NCBI GenBank assembly: GCA_002479255.1
Contig: DLMJ01000046.1
Location: 1-64,000, forward strand
Length of the DNA stretch: 64,000 bases
Direction of reading: 5' to 3'
DNA from: Candidatus Binatus soli
GTDB lineage: Bacteria; Desulfobacterota; Binatia; Binatales; Binataceae
In this document: positions 23,808-32,396 of the stretch, one piece after another
How the letters are laid out: the number at the start of each line of letters is the position of its first letter
Numbering within the stretch: the first letter of the stretch is position 1
Notes under the pieces: model-generated
What the model was told of the DNA's origin: nothing
Databases searched by the model: none
What the model saw: the letters and a program-made list of their open reading frames with translations, nothing else
Program-made: the position numbers and the translations under genes

Positions 23808-24703
23808 GCGGTCAAGCGATCGAAAATTCGGAGCGGCCGGGCTTTTCGGTTTGGCTTGCCGCGGCGCGACCGCAGACCTTGACCGCTGCCGCGGCGCCCG
23901 TGATGGTGGGTCTGGCTTTGGCCCGGCGGAGCGGCCACGTGAGCGCGATGCTCGGGTTGATGACCCTGCTCGCGGCATTGCTGATTCAGATCGGCACCAA
24001 CCTCGCCAACGATTATTTCGACTTCGTCGCGGGAGCTGACACTGCGGCGCGGCTGGGACCGCTTCGCGTCACGCAGGCAGGCCTGGTCGAGCCTTCGACG
24101 GTCAGGAACGCGGCGCTCGGCGTGCTCGGTCTTGCGGCGCTGGTCGGATGCTACCTCGTCTGGGTCGGTGGATGGCCGATTCTGTGCATCGGGATCGCGT
24201 CGCTGGCGGCAGCGATCGCATACACCGCCGGGCCATTGCCGCTTGCATACAACGGATTGGGCGATGCGTTCGTGTTCGTATTTTTTGGTCTCGCGGCGGT
24301 GAACGGGACGGTGTTTCTTCAGACCGGCACTGCGACTTCGCTTTCGATGGCAGCCTCGATTCCGATTGCGTGCCTGGTCACCGCAATTCTGATCGTGAAC
24401 AACTTGCGCGACATCGATACCGACGGCAGCGCCGGGAAGCGCACGCTTGCGGTGCGGTTCGGAGGAGATTTCGCACGGGCCGAGTACGGCGGGCTGGTTG
24501 CGATCGCATTCCTGATGACGCCAGTGCTCGCCTGGCTCGGGGGCGCGATGCTGTTGTTGCCAATCGCAGCCGCGCCACTCGCGTTTGCGGAAATACGCGC
24601 GATTTGCCGGCGCACCGGAGCGGAGTTGAATCAGAGCCTCGCGCGAACCGCCGCGCTGCATCTGGCCTACGGCCTGCTTCTGACCGTGGCGCTCATCCTT
24701 TGA
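23804..24703 (+). CDS. menA: 1,4-dihydroxy-2-naphthoate polyprenyltransferase
   Basis: A 299-residue UbiA-family integral membrane prenyltransferase with about eight helices. The first Asp-rich motif is NLANDYFDFVAGAD and the second NNLRDIDTDGSAGKRTLAVR. It attaches the polyprenyl chain to DHNA. The GTG start overlaps the menB stop by four bases; its own stop overlaps the menC start. Confidence 0.93.
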   Translation: MSGQAIENSERPGFSVWLAAARPQTLTAAAAPVMVGLALARRSGHVSAMLGLMTLLAALLIQIGTNLANDYFDFVAGADTAARLGPLRVTQAGLVEPSTVRNAALGVLGLAALVGCYLVWVGGWPILCIGIASLAAAIAYTAGPLPLAYNGLGDAFVFVFFGLAAVNGTVFLQTGTATSLSMAASIPIACLVTAILIVNNLRDIDTDGSAGKRTLAVRFGGDFARAEYGGLVAIAFLMTPVLAWLGGAMLLLPIAAAPLAFAEIRAICRRTGAELNQSLARTAALHLAYGLLLTVALIL

Positions 24704-25791
24704 AGATCACAGCCGCATCGATCACACCATTTTGCGCGCGCCTCGTGCGGCCGCTCTCGACTGCGCAGGGACGAATCGAATCGCGCGAGGGGTTCGTGTT
24801 GACGCTGGAATCGGACTCCGGTGCGCGGGGAATGGGTGAAGCCAGCCCCGCGTATTGGCTCGGCGGTGAGCGAATAGCGGAAACGCGCCGAGCGCTCGAA
24901 TCGATCGTTCAAAGTGTTGAACGCCATCGCGATTCCGACGAGCTGCGCCGCCTGATCGATGAGAATAGTTCCGGCGGCTCTCCGCTTACGCCCGCCGGAT
25001 CATGCGCGCTCGACACTGCTCTTATCGATCTCAGCGCACGTCTGCGCGGAGTTCCGATGGCTTCCGTGCTGGGCGGCGAATCGATTGGCCCCGTGCAGGT
25101 CTGCGCGCTACTGGCAGGCCTGAGTCCCGAGGAGTTGACCAAGGAAGCGCGCATTGCTGTCGGACGCCGGTACACGTCCTTCAAGCTCAAGGTTGGGGCG
25201 CGCGCGATCGCGGCAGACGCGAAGCAGGTTGCATCGTTAAGAATGGCGATCGGAAACGATTTTTCAATCCGTCTCGATGCGAACCGCGCATGGACGCTGG
25301 ATCAGGCGGAGGTTGCGATGCGTGCGTTCCAGCCCTACGGCATAGAGTTTCTCGAAGAGCCTTTGCGCTCGCCGCAACCGGGCGACATGCGGCGGCTCAG
25401 CGATGCCACCGGGGTTGCGCTCGCCCTCGATGAATCAATCAGCGGCGCCGCGGCGCTGGGCGCGTTTGTCGAACATGATGTCGTTGACTACCTCGTCCTG
25501 AAAGCAGCGCGGCTCGGAGGCCCGACTCGATGCGCCGAAATTGCGAGACTGGCGGGGACGGCCGGAATCAAAGTCGTGATCACAGATTCTATCGAGAGCG
25601 CGGTTGGCATGAGCACCGCGGTACATCTCGCATCGGCACTCTCGCGTCGTGGAACCGCAGTCGGTGCGGGCGGCGCGCGATTTTTCCCGGCTGTATCGTT
25701 TTGCGGAGTTGAGTTCCCCTCGGTCTCGCAGGTTCTTCCCGACGGTCCGGGCCTGAACGTCTCGGCTTACACGCCTCGAAAAGGCAAATGA
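24700..25791 (+). CDS. menC: o-Succinylbenzoate synthase
   Basis: A 363-residue enolase-superfamily dehydratase. The catalytic lysine pair is in TSFKLKVGA, metal ligands are in IRLDANRAW, EFLEEPL and ALDESI, and the second-side lysine in YLVLKAARLGG. The start is TTG at 24700, overlapping the menA stop (TTGA). No menE (OSB-CoA ligase) or DHNA-CoA thioesterase follows, so those steps must be encoded elsewhere. Confidence 0.9.
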   Translation: MKITAASITPFCARLVRPLSTAQGRIESREGFVLTLESDSGARGMGEASPAYWLGGERIAETRRALESIVQSVERHRDSDELRRLIDENSSGGSPLTPAGSCALDTALIDLSARLRGVPMASVLGGESIGPVQVCALLAGLSPEELTKEARIAVGRRYTSFKLKVGARAIAADAKQVASLRMAIGNDFSIRLDANRAWTLDQAEVAMRAFQPYGIEFLEEPLRSPQPGDMRRLSDATGVALALDESISGAAALGAFVEHDVVDYLVLKAARLGGPTRCAEIARLAGTAGIKVVITDSIESAVGMSTAVHLASALSRRGTAVGAGGARFFPAVSFCGVEFPSVSQVLPDGPGLNVSAYTPRKGK

Positions 25792-25823
25792 CGCAGCCTC
25801 CCAATCGCCGCGAGTGCGAAGGT

Positions 25824-26015
25824 CTAGGAGCCGCTCCTGACCGTCGGCTTTTTCGCGCCACTGATCTGCAAGCCCGAGCCCTTGGGATGCGTGACGCGTC
25901 GAATGCGACTCTTCGGCGATGACGTTTCGATAGCGCAATGGCCGCACAGCTCAAGCCACCCGCCGCATGATGAACAGGGATGTTTAGTCGTCGTGTCGCC
26001 GCTCGTCACTTTCAT
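25824..26015 (-). CDS. Small Cys-rich protein, possible zinc ribbon
   Basis: A 63-residue protein with two CxxC pairs, HPCSSCGGWLELCGHCAIE, followed by a basic Ser/Lys-rich tail. Four cysteines at this spacing could bind zinc. The ATG at 26015 has TAGGACC upstream; the frame continues upstream but without better support. It lies convergent to menC with 32 bases between them. I do not recognise a family. Confidence 0.45.
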   Translation of the reverse strand: MKVTSGDTTTKHPCSSCGGWLELCGHCAIETSSPKSRIRRVTHPKGSGLQISGAKKPTVRSGS

Positions 26016-26199
26016 GGTCCTAACCTCGGCTGATTCGATGAATACCCTGATCGACCATAGCCGAACCGACCCGCCCGCCGCCATCGCGCCGCCGCCGTTT
26101 GCCGGCCGCGCAGCAGCCTGCTAACCCACTGTTCGTGAATCTCGGCCACGCCGCCGCGCCATCGGGAAATGCCAGACAGCGGTTTTCGCGTGGGCACGG

Positions 26200-26466
26200 T
26201 CAGGATTTGAGCTCAGCCTTCAGCCGCTCGGCGACGAACATCTTCAGCAGTGATTGATAGGGCACGTCGCGCTTGTTCGCCAGAAGCTTCAGGCGATCCA
26301 GCATCGGCTTCGGGATACGGATCGAGATGGTCTGGGACGAAGGCTTCAGGTTCGGCAGCGTTGTGCGCCTGGCCTTGCGCCAGTCGATATATTCCGTCGA
26401 GTCGTGAGACGCCCAAAACTCGCGCTCGGCATCTTCGGTCCTGAATTTCGGCACAGCTTTTTTCAT
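26200..26466 (-). CDS. brnA: BrnA-like / CopG-type antitoxin
   Basis: An 88-residue protein. The first half (EREFWASHDSTEYIDWRKA) matches the toxin-binding part of BrnA/COG5304 antitoxins, the second half is a ribbon-helix-helix (TISIRIPKPMLDRLKLLANK) for DNA binding. Its start overlaps the toxin stop by four bases. It should neutralise the BrnT-like toxin and repress the operon. Confidence 0.85.
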   Translation of the reverse strand: MKKAVPKFRTEDAEREFWASHDSTEYIDWRKARRTTLPNLKPSSQTISIRIPKPMLDRLKLLANKRDVPYQSLLKMFVAERLKAELKS

Positions 26467-26765
26467 GACGATTGATAGACCTTTCGTTCCTTGCGACTCA
26501 TATCGCGAGCCGAAATCACGCGGATGAGGCGGCCGCGTATCGTGAACGCCACAAACAGAAGCCTGACCGCATCGGTTTGCCCCAAGGCATAGAGCCGCCC
26601 CTCCTCCACCGAATGTTTCTCGTCTTCACCAACGATCAGGGGCTGATTGAAAAAGACCTCCTCGCATTCGGTCGGCACAACCTGATGCCGTTCCCGGACC
26701 TTGCCGGCGTTCGCGACGTCCCACTGGAAGCCTTCGCACTCGGCAAATCTCTCCACCCATCCCAT
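26463..26765 (-). CDS. brnT: BrnT-like ribonuclease toxin
   Basis: A 100-residue RelE-fold protein of the BrnT family: FQWDVANAGKVRERH near the start, LYALGQTDAVRLLFVAFTIR in the middle and RVISARDMSRKERKVYQ at the end. Members cleave RNA and inhibit translation. ATG at 26765 is preferred over GTG at 26771, because the predicted transcription start is near 26767. Toxin precedes antitoxin, as usual for brnTA. Confidence 0.85.
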   Translation of the reverse strand: MGWVERFAECEGFQWDVANAGKVRERHQVVPTECEEVFFNQPLIVGEDEKHSVEEGRLYALGQTDAVRLLFVAFTIRGRLIRVISARDMSRKERKVYQSS

Positions 26766-26773
26766 CCGCACCC

Positions 26774-26803
26774 ATTGTATATGGTTGGCACATACACTGA
26801 CAA
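26774..26803 (-). promoter_or_regulatory. brnTA promoter with overlapping operator
   Basis: On the minus strand, -35 TTGTCA (26798-26803), 18 bases, -10 TACAAT (26774-26779). An inverted repeat TGTATGTG-CCAAC-CATATACA (26776-26796, 7 of 8 arm positions paired) covers the spacer and -10, a natural site for repression by the BrnA dimer. The toxin mRNA would be nearly leaderless. Confidence 0.6.
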
Positions 26804-26926
26804 GCGGCCGCGTTGAATCTCCCGTTCATTCGGCGCTGCGGGGCGGGATTTCGCGGCGGCGCGCGCTGTTATACTAATCATTAATCGCCCTCGGCCGCGG
26901 CATCCGATCGCCGCAGGAAACATCAC

Positions 26927-28609
26927 ATGGCAGAAAACAAAAATTCTCTACGATCCAACAGCAGCGTCCTCGTCGATGGTCCGTCGCGCGCGCCAGCGCG
27001 CGCGATGCTCAAGGCGGTCGGCTTTACCGACGAAGACCTGAGCAAGCCGCTGATCGCGGTCGCGCATACGTGGATCGAAATCATGCCGTGCAACGCCCAT
27101 CTGCGGGATCTCGCCGCGCACGTGAAGCGGGGAATCCGCGCCGCGGGTGCGACGCCGATCGAATTCAACACAATCGCCGTGTGCGACGGAATCTCGATGG
27201 GCACGGCTGGGATGCGCGCGTCGCTCATCAGCCGCGAAGTGATCGCCGACTCGATCGAACTCACCGTGCGCGGGCATCTGTTCGACGGCGTCGTGGCGAT
27301 GTCGGGATGCGACAAGACTATCCCGGCGACGGTGATGGCGTTGCAGCGGCTCGACCTGCCCTCGCTGATGATTTACGGCGGCTCGATCCAGCCCGGGCGC
27401 TTCGGCGATCAGGATGTTTCGATTCAAGACGTGTTCGAGGCGGTCGGGGCGCATTCGGCGGGCAAGATGAAGCTCGAAGACTTGAAGCGGCTCGAGGACG
27501 TCGCGTGTCCCGGAGTCGGCGCATGCGGCGGCCAGTTCACCGCCAACACGATGGCGACGGCGACCGAGCTTTTGGGCATCTCGCCGATGGGCTCGAACAG
27601 TATTCCTGCGACCGATCCGAAAAAGCCCGAGAGCGCTTTCCAGGCCGGGCGGCTCGTCGTCGATTTGCTCAAGCGCAACATCCGGCCCAGCCAGATAATC
27701 ACCAAGAAGGCGCTCGAGAATGCGATCGCGGCGGTCGCGATGACGGGCGGATCGACCAACGCGGTGCTGCACCTGCTCGCGATCGCGCACGAAGCGGGAA
27801 TCGCGCTCGACATCGACGACTTCGACCGGATCAGCTCGCGCACTCCGATCCTCGCCGACTTGAAGCCGGGCGGCCGTTTCCTGGCGACCGACATGTACAA
27901 GGCGGGCGGGATTCCGCTGATCGCCAAACGTCTGAAGGAAGCCGGGCTGCTCCACGAAAACGAACTCACCGTGACCGGCCGGACGATTGGGGTCGAAGCC
28001 GACGCGGCGCGCGAGACGGCGGGGCAGGAAGTTGTGCATTCAATCTTGAAGCCAATCAAGGAAACCGGCGGGCTGGTGATTCTGAAGGGCAACCTCGCGC
28101 CGGAAGGATGCGTGGTGAAAGTCGCGGGGCATGAGCGCATGACGCATCGCGGGCCGGCGCGCGTGTTCGACTGCGAAGACGATGCGTTCAAGGCGGTGTC
28201 GAAGCAGCAGATTAAAGCCGGCGACGTCGTCGTGATCCGCTACGAGGGGCCAAGGGGCGCGCCCGGGATGCCCGAGATGCTGGGCGTCACGGCGGCGCTG
28301 TCGGGACAGGGCCTGGGAGAATCGGTCGGGCTGCTGACGGACGGACGTTTCTCGGGCGCGACGCACGGCCTGATGGCGGGACACGTCGCGCCGGAAGCGG
28401 CGGTCGGCGGACCTATCGCGGCGATCCGCGACGGCGACGTAATCACGTTCGATATCGCCAAGCGGAGACTCGACGTCGATCTCACCGATGCGGAAATCAA
28501 GACGCGGCTGAAGAACTGGAAGGCGCCGGAGCCTCATTACAAGAGCGGCGTGATGGCCAAGTACGCGCAGTCGGTATCGTCGTCGTCGCGCGGCGCCGTA
28601 ACCAATTGA
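26927..28609 (+). CDS. ilvD: Dihydroxy-acid dehydratase
   Basis: A 560-residue iron-sulfur dehydratase of branched-chain amino acid synthesis, converting 2,3-dihydroxyisovalerate and its homologue to 2-oxo acids. Cluster ligands are C55 (EIMPCNAHL), C128 (SGCDKTIPA) and C200 (CPGVGACGGQFTANTMA). The C-terminal barrel contains GPRGAPGMPEM and DGRFSGATHG. Full length for the family. Its stop overlaps the next gene (TTGA). TATACT at 26870-26875 may be the -10 but no good -35 is seen. Confidence 0.96.
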   Translation: MAENKNSLRSNSSVLVDGPSRAPARAMLKAVGFTDEDLSKPLIAVAHTWIEIMPCNAHLRDLAAHVKRGIRAAGATPIEFNTIAVCDGISMGTAGMRASLISREVIADSIELTVRGHLFDGVVAMSGCDKTIPATVMALQRLDLPSLMIYGGSIQPGRFGDQDVSIQDVFEAVGAHSAGKMKLEDLKRLEDVACPGVGACGGQFTANTMATATELLGISPMGSNSIPATDPKKPESAFQAGRLVVDLLKRNIRPSQIITKKALENAIAAVAMTGGSTNAVLHLLAIAHEAGIALDIDDFDRISSRTPILADLKPGGRFLATDMYKAGGIPLIAKRLKEAGLLHENELTVTGRTIGVEADAARETAGQEVVHSILKPIKETGGLVILKGNLAPEGCVVKVAGHERMTHRGPARVFDCEDDAFKAVSKQQIKAGDVVVIRYEGPRGAPGMPEMLGVTAALSGQGLGESVGLLTDGRFSGATHGLMAGHVAPEAAVGGPIAAIRDGDVITFDIAKRRLDVDLTDAEIKTRLKNWKAPEPHYKSGVMAKYAQSVSSSSRGAVTN

Positions 28610-29364
28610 GGGAGTCAATCGAAACGACAGCGGCGGCGCCCGCGCGCCGGTACCGGGCGATGGCGCTGGCGGCATTCGCGATGCTCGCAGGCGTCGTCGT
28701 TGTCGGCGCGAATTCGATTCGCGCCGATGACGACTGGCACGTCGTCGAGCGGCATACCACAAACGCGCCGGCCGACACGGACACGGCGCCCGCTGACCCA
28801 GCGGCGGCTGGCACGTTCAAGGCGTGCGGCGAAGCGGCGCGGCCGGCGGGCGAGCCGTACAAGACGATCGTCGCGCAGCTCAACGATATGTGGGGAACGA
28901 ATTTCCCGGTTTACGAATCGCTCAAAGCCGGCTCGCCGCACGCAAGCATCGGCGGATGCATCTTCTACAACCAGCAGTTCCTCGACGGCCTGCTTCAACA
29001 GTGGATGAGAGTCGACGACCCGGACACCGTTCGGCCGATGCTGTACGCGATCTTCGCGCACGAGATCGGCCATCTCGCGCACGGCGACTTCGATCCCGGC
29101 AGCGCCAACGTCCCGGTGAGGAACAAGGAACTCGCGGCGGATCAGTTCGCCGGTTACTCGCTCGAGCGCATGGGGATTCGGCGCCTCGATGCGGTCGAAG
29201 TGACGCGCTACTACCAGCTCACGGGCGACGACTTCGTCGGCGCCGCGTCGGGGCACGGCAACGGCGCCGAGCGCTCCAGGGCGTTTCAGGACGGATGGCA
29301 TCGCGCCGCAATCGGACTGCCGGAACAAGGCACGCAGCCCGCGGGCGGGCTAGGCGAACCGTGA
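28606..29364 (+). CDS. Membrane-anchored zincin-like metallopeptidase
   Basis: A 252-residue protein with an N-terminal membrane anchor or signal (about residues 16-38) and a periplasmic domain carrying H152-E-I-G-H156 and a downstream E175 in NKELAADQFAGY, the zinc site of M48-like gluzincins. Four cysteines are absent except C74 and C118, which could form a disulfide. The TTG start at 28606 overlaps the ilvD stop; ATG at 28660 (codon 19) is the alternative. Overlap with ilvD and with the ABC transporter genes downstream suggests cotranscription. Substrate unknown. Confidence 0.75.
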   Translation: MRESIETTAAAPARRYRAMALAAFAMLAGVVVVGANSIRADDDWHVVERHTTNAPADTDTAPADPAAAGTFKACGEAARPAGEPYKTIVAQLNDMWGTNFPVYESLKAGSPHASIGGCIFYNQQFLDGLLQQWMRVDDPDTVRPMLYAIFAHEIGHLAHGDFDPGSANVPVRNKELAADQFAGYSLERMGIRRLDAVEVTRYYQLTGDDFVGAASGHGNGAERSRAFQDGWHRAAIGLPEQGTQPAGGLGEP

Positions 29365-30356
29365 GCGCCTCGACAATTTCTAATCCATCGCAGACCGCGG
29401 ACGACGCGATTCGCGGCGAATCCGGCGCGCTTGACGTGCGCGCGCTCGGCTTTCGCTACGGCGATCGCGAAGCGCTCAGCAATGTGACTTTTTCGATCGC
29501 ACTCGGCGAGTTCTTTGGCTTTCTGGGACCCAACGGCGGCGGCAAAACCACCTTGTTCAAGTTGCTCTCGACGCTGGTGCCGATTCAATCGGGAAGTGCG
29601 CGAATGTTCGGTCACGACCTGGCGGGCGAAACCGGCGCGGTGCGGCGGCGGCTCGGCGTCGTGTTTCAGCATCCGAGTCTCGATGGCAAACTGACGGTCG
29701 GCGAAAATCTCACCAATCATGGTCATCTATATGGAATCACCGGCAGGCGGCTGCGCGAGCGGATTGCGGCGATGCTCGATCTCCTCAGACTGTCGGCGCG
29801 GGAACGCGACCGGGTAGAGACGTTGTCGGGCGGACTGCAGCGGCGGGTCGAGCTCGCCAAGGCTCTTCTCCACGAGCCGGAGCTGCTGCTGCTCGACGAG
29901 CCCAGCACGGGGCTGGATCCGGCGGCGCGCCGCGAGTTTTCCAACTACCTAGAGCATCTGCGCGAGCACGCGGGCGTGACCGTCGTGCTGACGACGCATT
30001 ACATGGAAGAGGCGGAGCGATGCGATCGCATCGGGATCCTGCATGAAGGCAAGTTGGTCGCAATCGCGCCGCCGGGCGAACTCAAGTCCGAAGTCGGCGG
30101 TGACGTGATCGTGATCCGGGCGCAAGCGCCTGAACTCCTGCAACGGAAGATCCTCCAGCGCTTCAAGCTCAGGAGCCAGCTCGTGGACGGTGCGATCCGT
30201 ATCGAACGGATCCGCGGGCATGAATTGGTTCGCGACCTGATCGACGCATTCGGCGAGGAGATCGAGTCGGTCTCGTTCGGCAAGCCGACTCTCGAGGACG
30301 TATTCGTGCACCTCACCGGGCATCAGTTCTTCGCGGAAATGGCCCAGACGGAATAG
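29361..30356 (+). CDS. ABC-2 type exporter, ATP-binding protein
   Basis: A 331-residue ATPase: Walker A GPNGGGKTTLFK, Q-loop VVFQHPS, signature LSGGLQRRVELAKAL, Walker B LLLLDEPSTGLD and the H-loop TTHYMEEAERCDRIG. The C-terminal extension of about 90 residues is typical of the DrrA/NodI group. GTG start at 29361 overlaps the peptidase stop (GTGA). With the permease seven bases downstream it forms an exporter; substrate unknown. Confidence 0.9.
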   Translation: MSASTISNPSQTADDAIRGESGALDVRALGFRYGDREALSNVTFSIALGEFFGFLGPNGGGKTTLFKLLSTLVPIQSGSARMFGHDLAGETGAVRRRLGVVFQHPSLDGKLTVGENLTNHGHLYGITGRRLRERIAAMLDLLRLSARERDRVETLSGGLQRRVELAKALLHEPELLLLDEPSTGLDPAARREFSNYLEHLREHAGVTVVLTTHYMEEAERCDRIGILHEGKLVAIAPPGELKSEVGGDVIVIRAQAPELLQRKILQRFKLRSQLVDGAIRIERIRGHELVRDLIDAFGEEIESVSFGKPTLEDVFVHLTGHQFFAEMAQTE

Positions 30357-30362
30357 ACGGAG

Positions 30363-31148
30363 ATGCGCGAAATTTTTCTTCAGGCCGCAACGCTCTGGCA
30401 GCGCGAGATCGTGCGGTTCATCCGGCAACCGATCCGCGTGATGAGCGCGATTGCGACGCCGCTGGTCTTCTGGCTGCTGCTCGGCGCCGGCCTGCAAGCG
30501 TCATTCAAGCCGAGCGGGATGCCGGCCGGCATCGACTACGCGCAATACTTTTATCCCGGCGTGATCGTGCTGATGCTGCTGTTCACGGCGATCTTCGCGA
30601 CCGCCTCGACCGTGGACGATCGCCGCCAGGGTTTTCTGCAGGGCGTGCTGGTCGCGCCGATCTCACGCGCGACGATCGTGCTCGGCCAGGCGCTTGGCTG
30701 CACGACGCTGGCCCTGATGCAGGGAGCTATTTTCCTCGCGATGGCGCCGCTGGCGGGAATCCGGCTGAGCCTCGAAGCGATCGCGGTGTCGGCCGCGATG
30801 ATGGCGGTTATCGCGTTCGCGATGACCAGCATCGGGCTGACGATGGCGTGGCGAACCGAATCGACGCAGGGCTTCCATGCGTTCATGAACATGCTCTTGC
30901 TGCCCATCTGGATGCTGTCGGGCGCGGTTTTTCCGGTCGCGGGCGCGCCGGCATGGTTTCAGTGGACGACGCGGTTGAATCCCCTGACCTACGCTGTGGA
31001 TGCGCTTCGGCGGGCACTGTATCTCGCCGAGCCGGCCTCGAGCGGCGCGACGATGCCGATGGGATCGTCGGTGGCGATTGCGATCGCGTTTGCCGCGTTC
31101 GCGTTTATCCTGGCGACGCGCGTCGCGCGGAACGCCTCAACGATTTGA
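30363..31148 (+). CDS. ABC-2 type exporter, permease
   Basis: A 261-residue integral membrane protein with six helices and an N-terminal amphipathic segment (FLQAATLWQREIVRFIRQP). The conserved ABC-2 block is HAFMNMLLLPIWMLSGAVFP followed by FQWTTRLNPLTYAVDALRRA. It partners the ATPase just upstream. It converges on ppk2 with only 33 bases between the stops. Confidence 0.9.
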   Translation: MREIFLQAATLWQREIVRFIRQPIRVMSAIATPLVFWLLLGAGLQASFKPSGMPAGIDYAQYFYPGVIVLMLLFTAIFATASTVDDRRQGFLQGVLVAPISRATIVLGQALGCTTLALMQGAIFLAMAPLAGIRLSLEAIAVSAAMMAVIAFAMTSIGLTMAWRTESTQGFHAFMNMLLLPIWMLSGAVFPVAGAPAWFQWTTRLNPLTYAVDALRRALYLAEPASSGATMPMGSSVAIAIAFAAFAFILATRVARNASTI

Positions 31149-31181
31149 GGGCGATTCAGCGCCGGGGCATGCGCGCAAGGG

Positions 31182-32069
31182 TCAGTGATGGCCTTCATGC
31201 TCGAGGGCGACGCGCGCGGCTTTCAGTTCCTTGCGTTTGGCGGCGCCGACCATCGGATAGTGGAGATTGAGATCTTCGAGAGCGCTGATGACCGCGTCGG
31301 CCACCACCAGCCGCGTGTACCATTTCTTGTCCGCGGGAACGACGTACCAGGGCGCGTGCGGAGTGGCGGTGTGCTGGATCATTTCCTCGTAGGCCGCCAT
31401 GTACTCGTGCCATCGTTCTCTTTCCGTGACGTCGGAGGCCGAAAACTTCCAGTTCTTGGCGGGCTCTTCGAGACGGCTCAGGAAGCGCTGCTTCTGCTCC
31501 TCCTTCGATAGATTGAGAAAGAACTTCCGGATGACGACGCCATTGCGCCACAGGTAATGTTCGTATGCGTTGATGTCAGCGAAGCGTTCATTCCAGATGT
31601 TCTTCGTGACGAGCGCCGGCGGCGTCCGTTCGCGCTCGAGCATCTCCTTGTGCACGCGGACGACGAGAACCTCTTCGTAGTAGGAGCGGTTGAAGATTCC
31701 GATTCGGCCACGCTCGGGAACGCACTTGGAGGTCCGCGAGAGGAAGTCGTGATTGAGTTCTTCGGCGGAAGGCTCCTTGAACGAATAAACCTGGCATCCC
31801 TGCGGATTGATGCCGGACATCACGTGCTTGATGACGCCATCCTTGCCGGCGGCGTCCATCGCCTGAAGGATCAGCAGAATTGCCCATCGATCCTGCGCGT
31901 AGAGCTTGTCCTGCAATTCGCTCAGCCGCTCGATCCCGCGCGGCAATTCCTTTTCGGCCTGCTTTTTCGATTTCAGACCGCTGCTGTCCGCGGGGTCGAA
32001 GTCCTTCAAGCGAAACTTGCGGCCGTCATCGATGCGGTATGGTTTTGAGAAATTGCGCGCGGCTGACAT
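31182..32069 (-). CDS. ppk2: Polyphosphate kinase 2 family protein
   Basis: A 295-residue PPK2. Walker A is AMDAAGKDGVIKHV (from residue 70), Walker B and lid are FNRSYYEEVLVVRVH (126 onward), and WKFSASDVTERERWHEY is the conserved C-terminal block. Family members move phosphate between polyphosphate and nucleotides; the single-domain form with NxxG/HVxSGxNP context often works on AMP, ADP or GDP. Start at 32069 follows GGAGGAG nine bases upstream. It lies near the phosphate regulon at 32-38 kb. Confidence 0.92.
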   Translation of the reverse strand: MSAARNFSKPYRIDDGRKFRLKDFDPADSSGLKSKKQAEKELPRGIERLSELQDKLYAQDRWAILLILQAMDAAGKDGVIKHVMSGINPQGCQVYSFKEPSAEELNHDFLSRTSKCVPERGRIGIFNRSYYEEVLVVRVHKEMLERERTPPALVTKNIWNERFADINAYEHYLWRNGVVIRKFFLNLSKEEQKQRFLSRLEEPAKNWKFSASDVTERERWHEYMAAYEEMIQHTATPHAPWYVVPADKKWYTRLVVADAVISALEDLNLHYPMVGAAKRKELKAARVALEHEGHH

Positions 32070-32200
32070 AAGGATGCGCTCCTCCGATTCGGTCCCAATT
32101 TGCCTATCCCTGTTTGGCGGACCCGCACGATCGTTACACCACGCCGCGCCCGGCAGTCGAGCGCAAGCCGTGCGGCGCAATTTTCAATTCGAGGGATGGA

Positions 32201-32277
32201 TGGTGCGCCCTGAGGGACTTGAACCCCCGACCTGATGATCCGTAGTCATCCGCTCTAATCCACTGAGCTAAGGGCGC
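32201..32277 (-). tRNA. tRNA-Arg (anticodon ACG)
   Basis: 77-base cloverleaf on the minus strand: acceptor GCGCCCT/AGGGCGC, anticodon arm GATGA-CTACGGA-TCATC (anticodon ACG, wobble A normally edited to inosine), T-loop TTCAAGT, encoded CCA. No integrase or att-like repeat is seen beside it. Confidence 0.95.
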
Positions 32278-32366
32278 GTCGGAACCCTAGAAATTTTCAC
32301 ATCGCAGCCTTGCGAGCAAGCTGATCTGCGCCCCTCGAACACGCGCGAAGCGCCGCTTGCGTCCCT

Positions 32367-32396
32367 CTTAACACCGGGTGCGGGGGTCACCCCTGC
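32367..32396 (-). repeat. Palindromic intergenic repeat, copy A (overlaps phoR 3' end)
   Basis: Minus strand GCAGGGGTGACCCCCGC followed by ACCC and GTTAAG. The TGA inside this palindrome is the phoR stop codon. It matches copies at 38079, 44700, 58440 and 60267. Confidence 0.6.
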
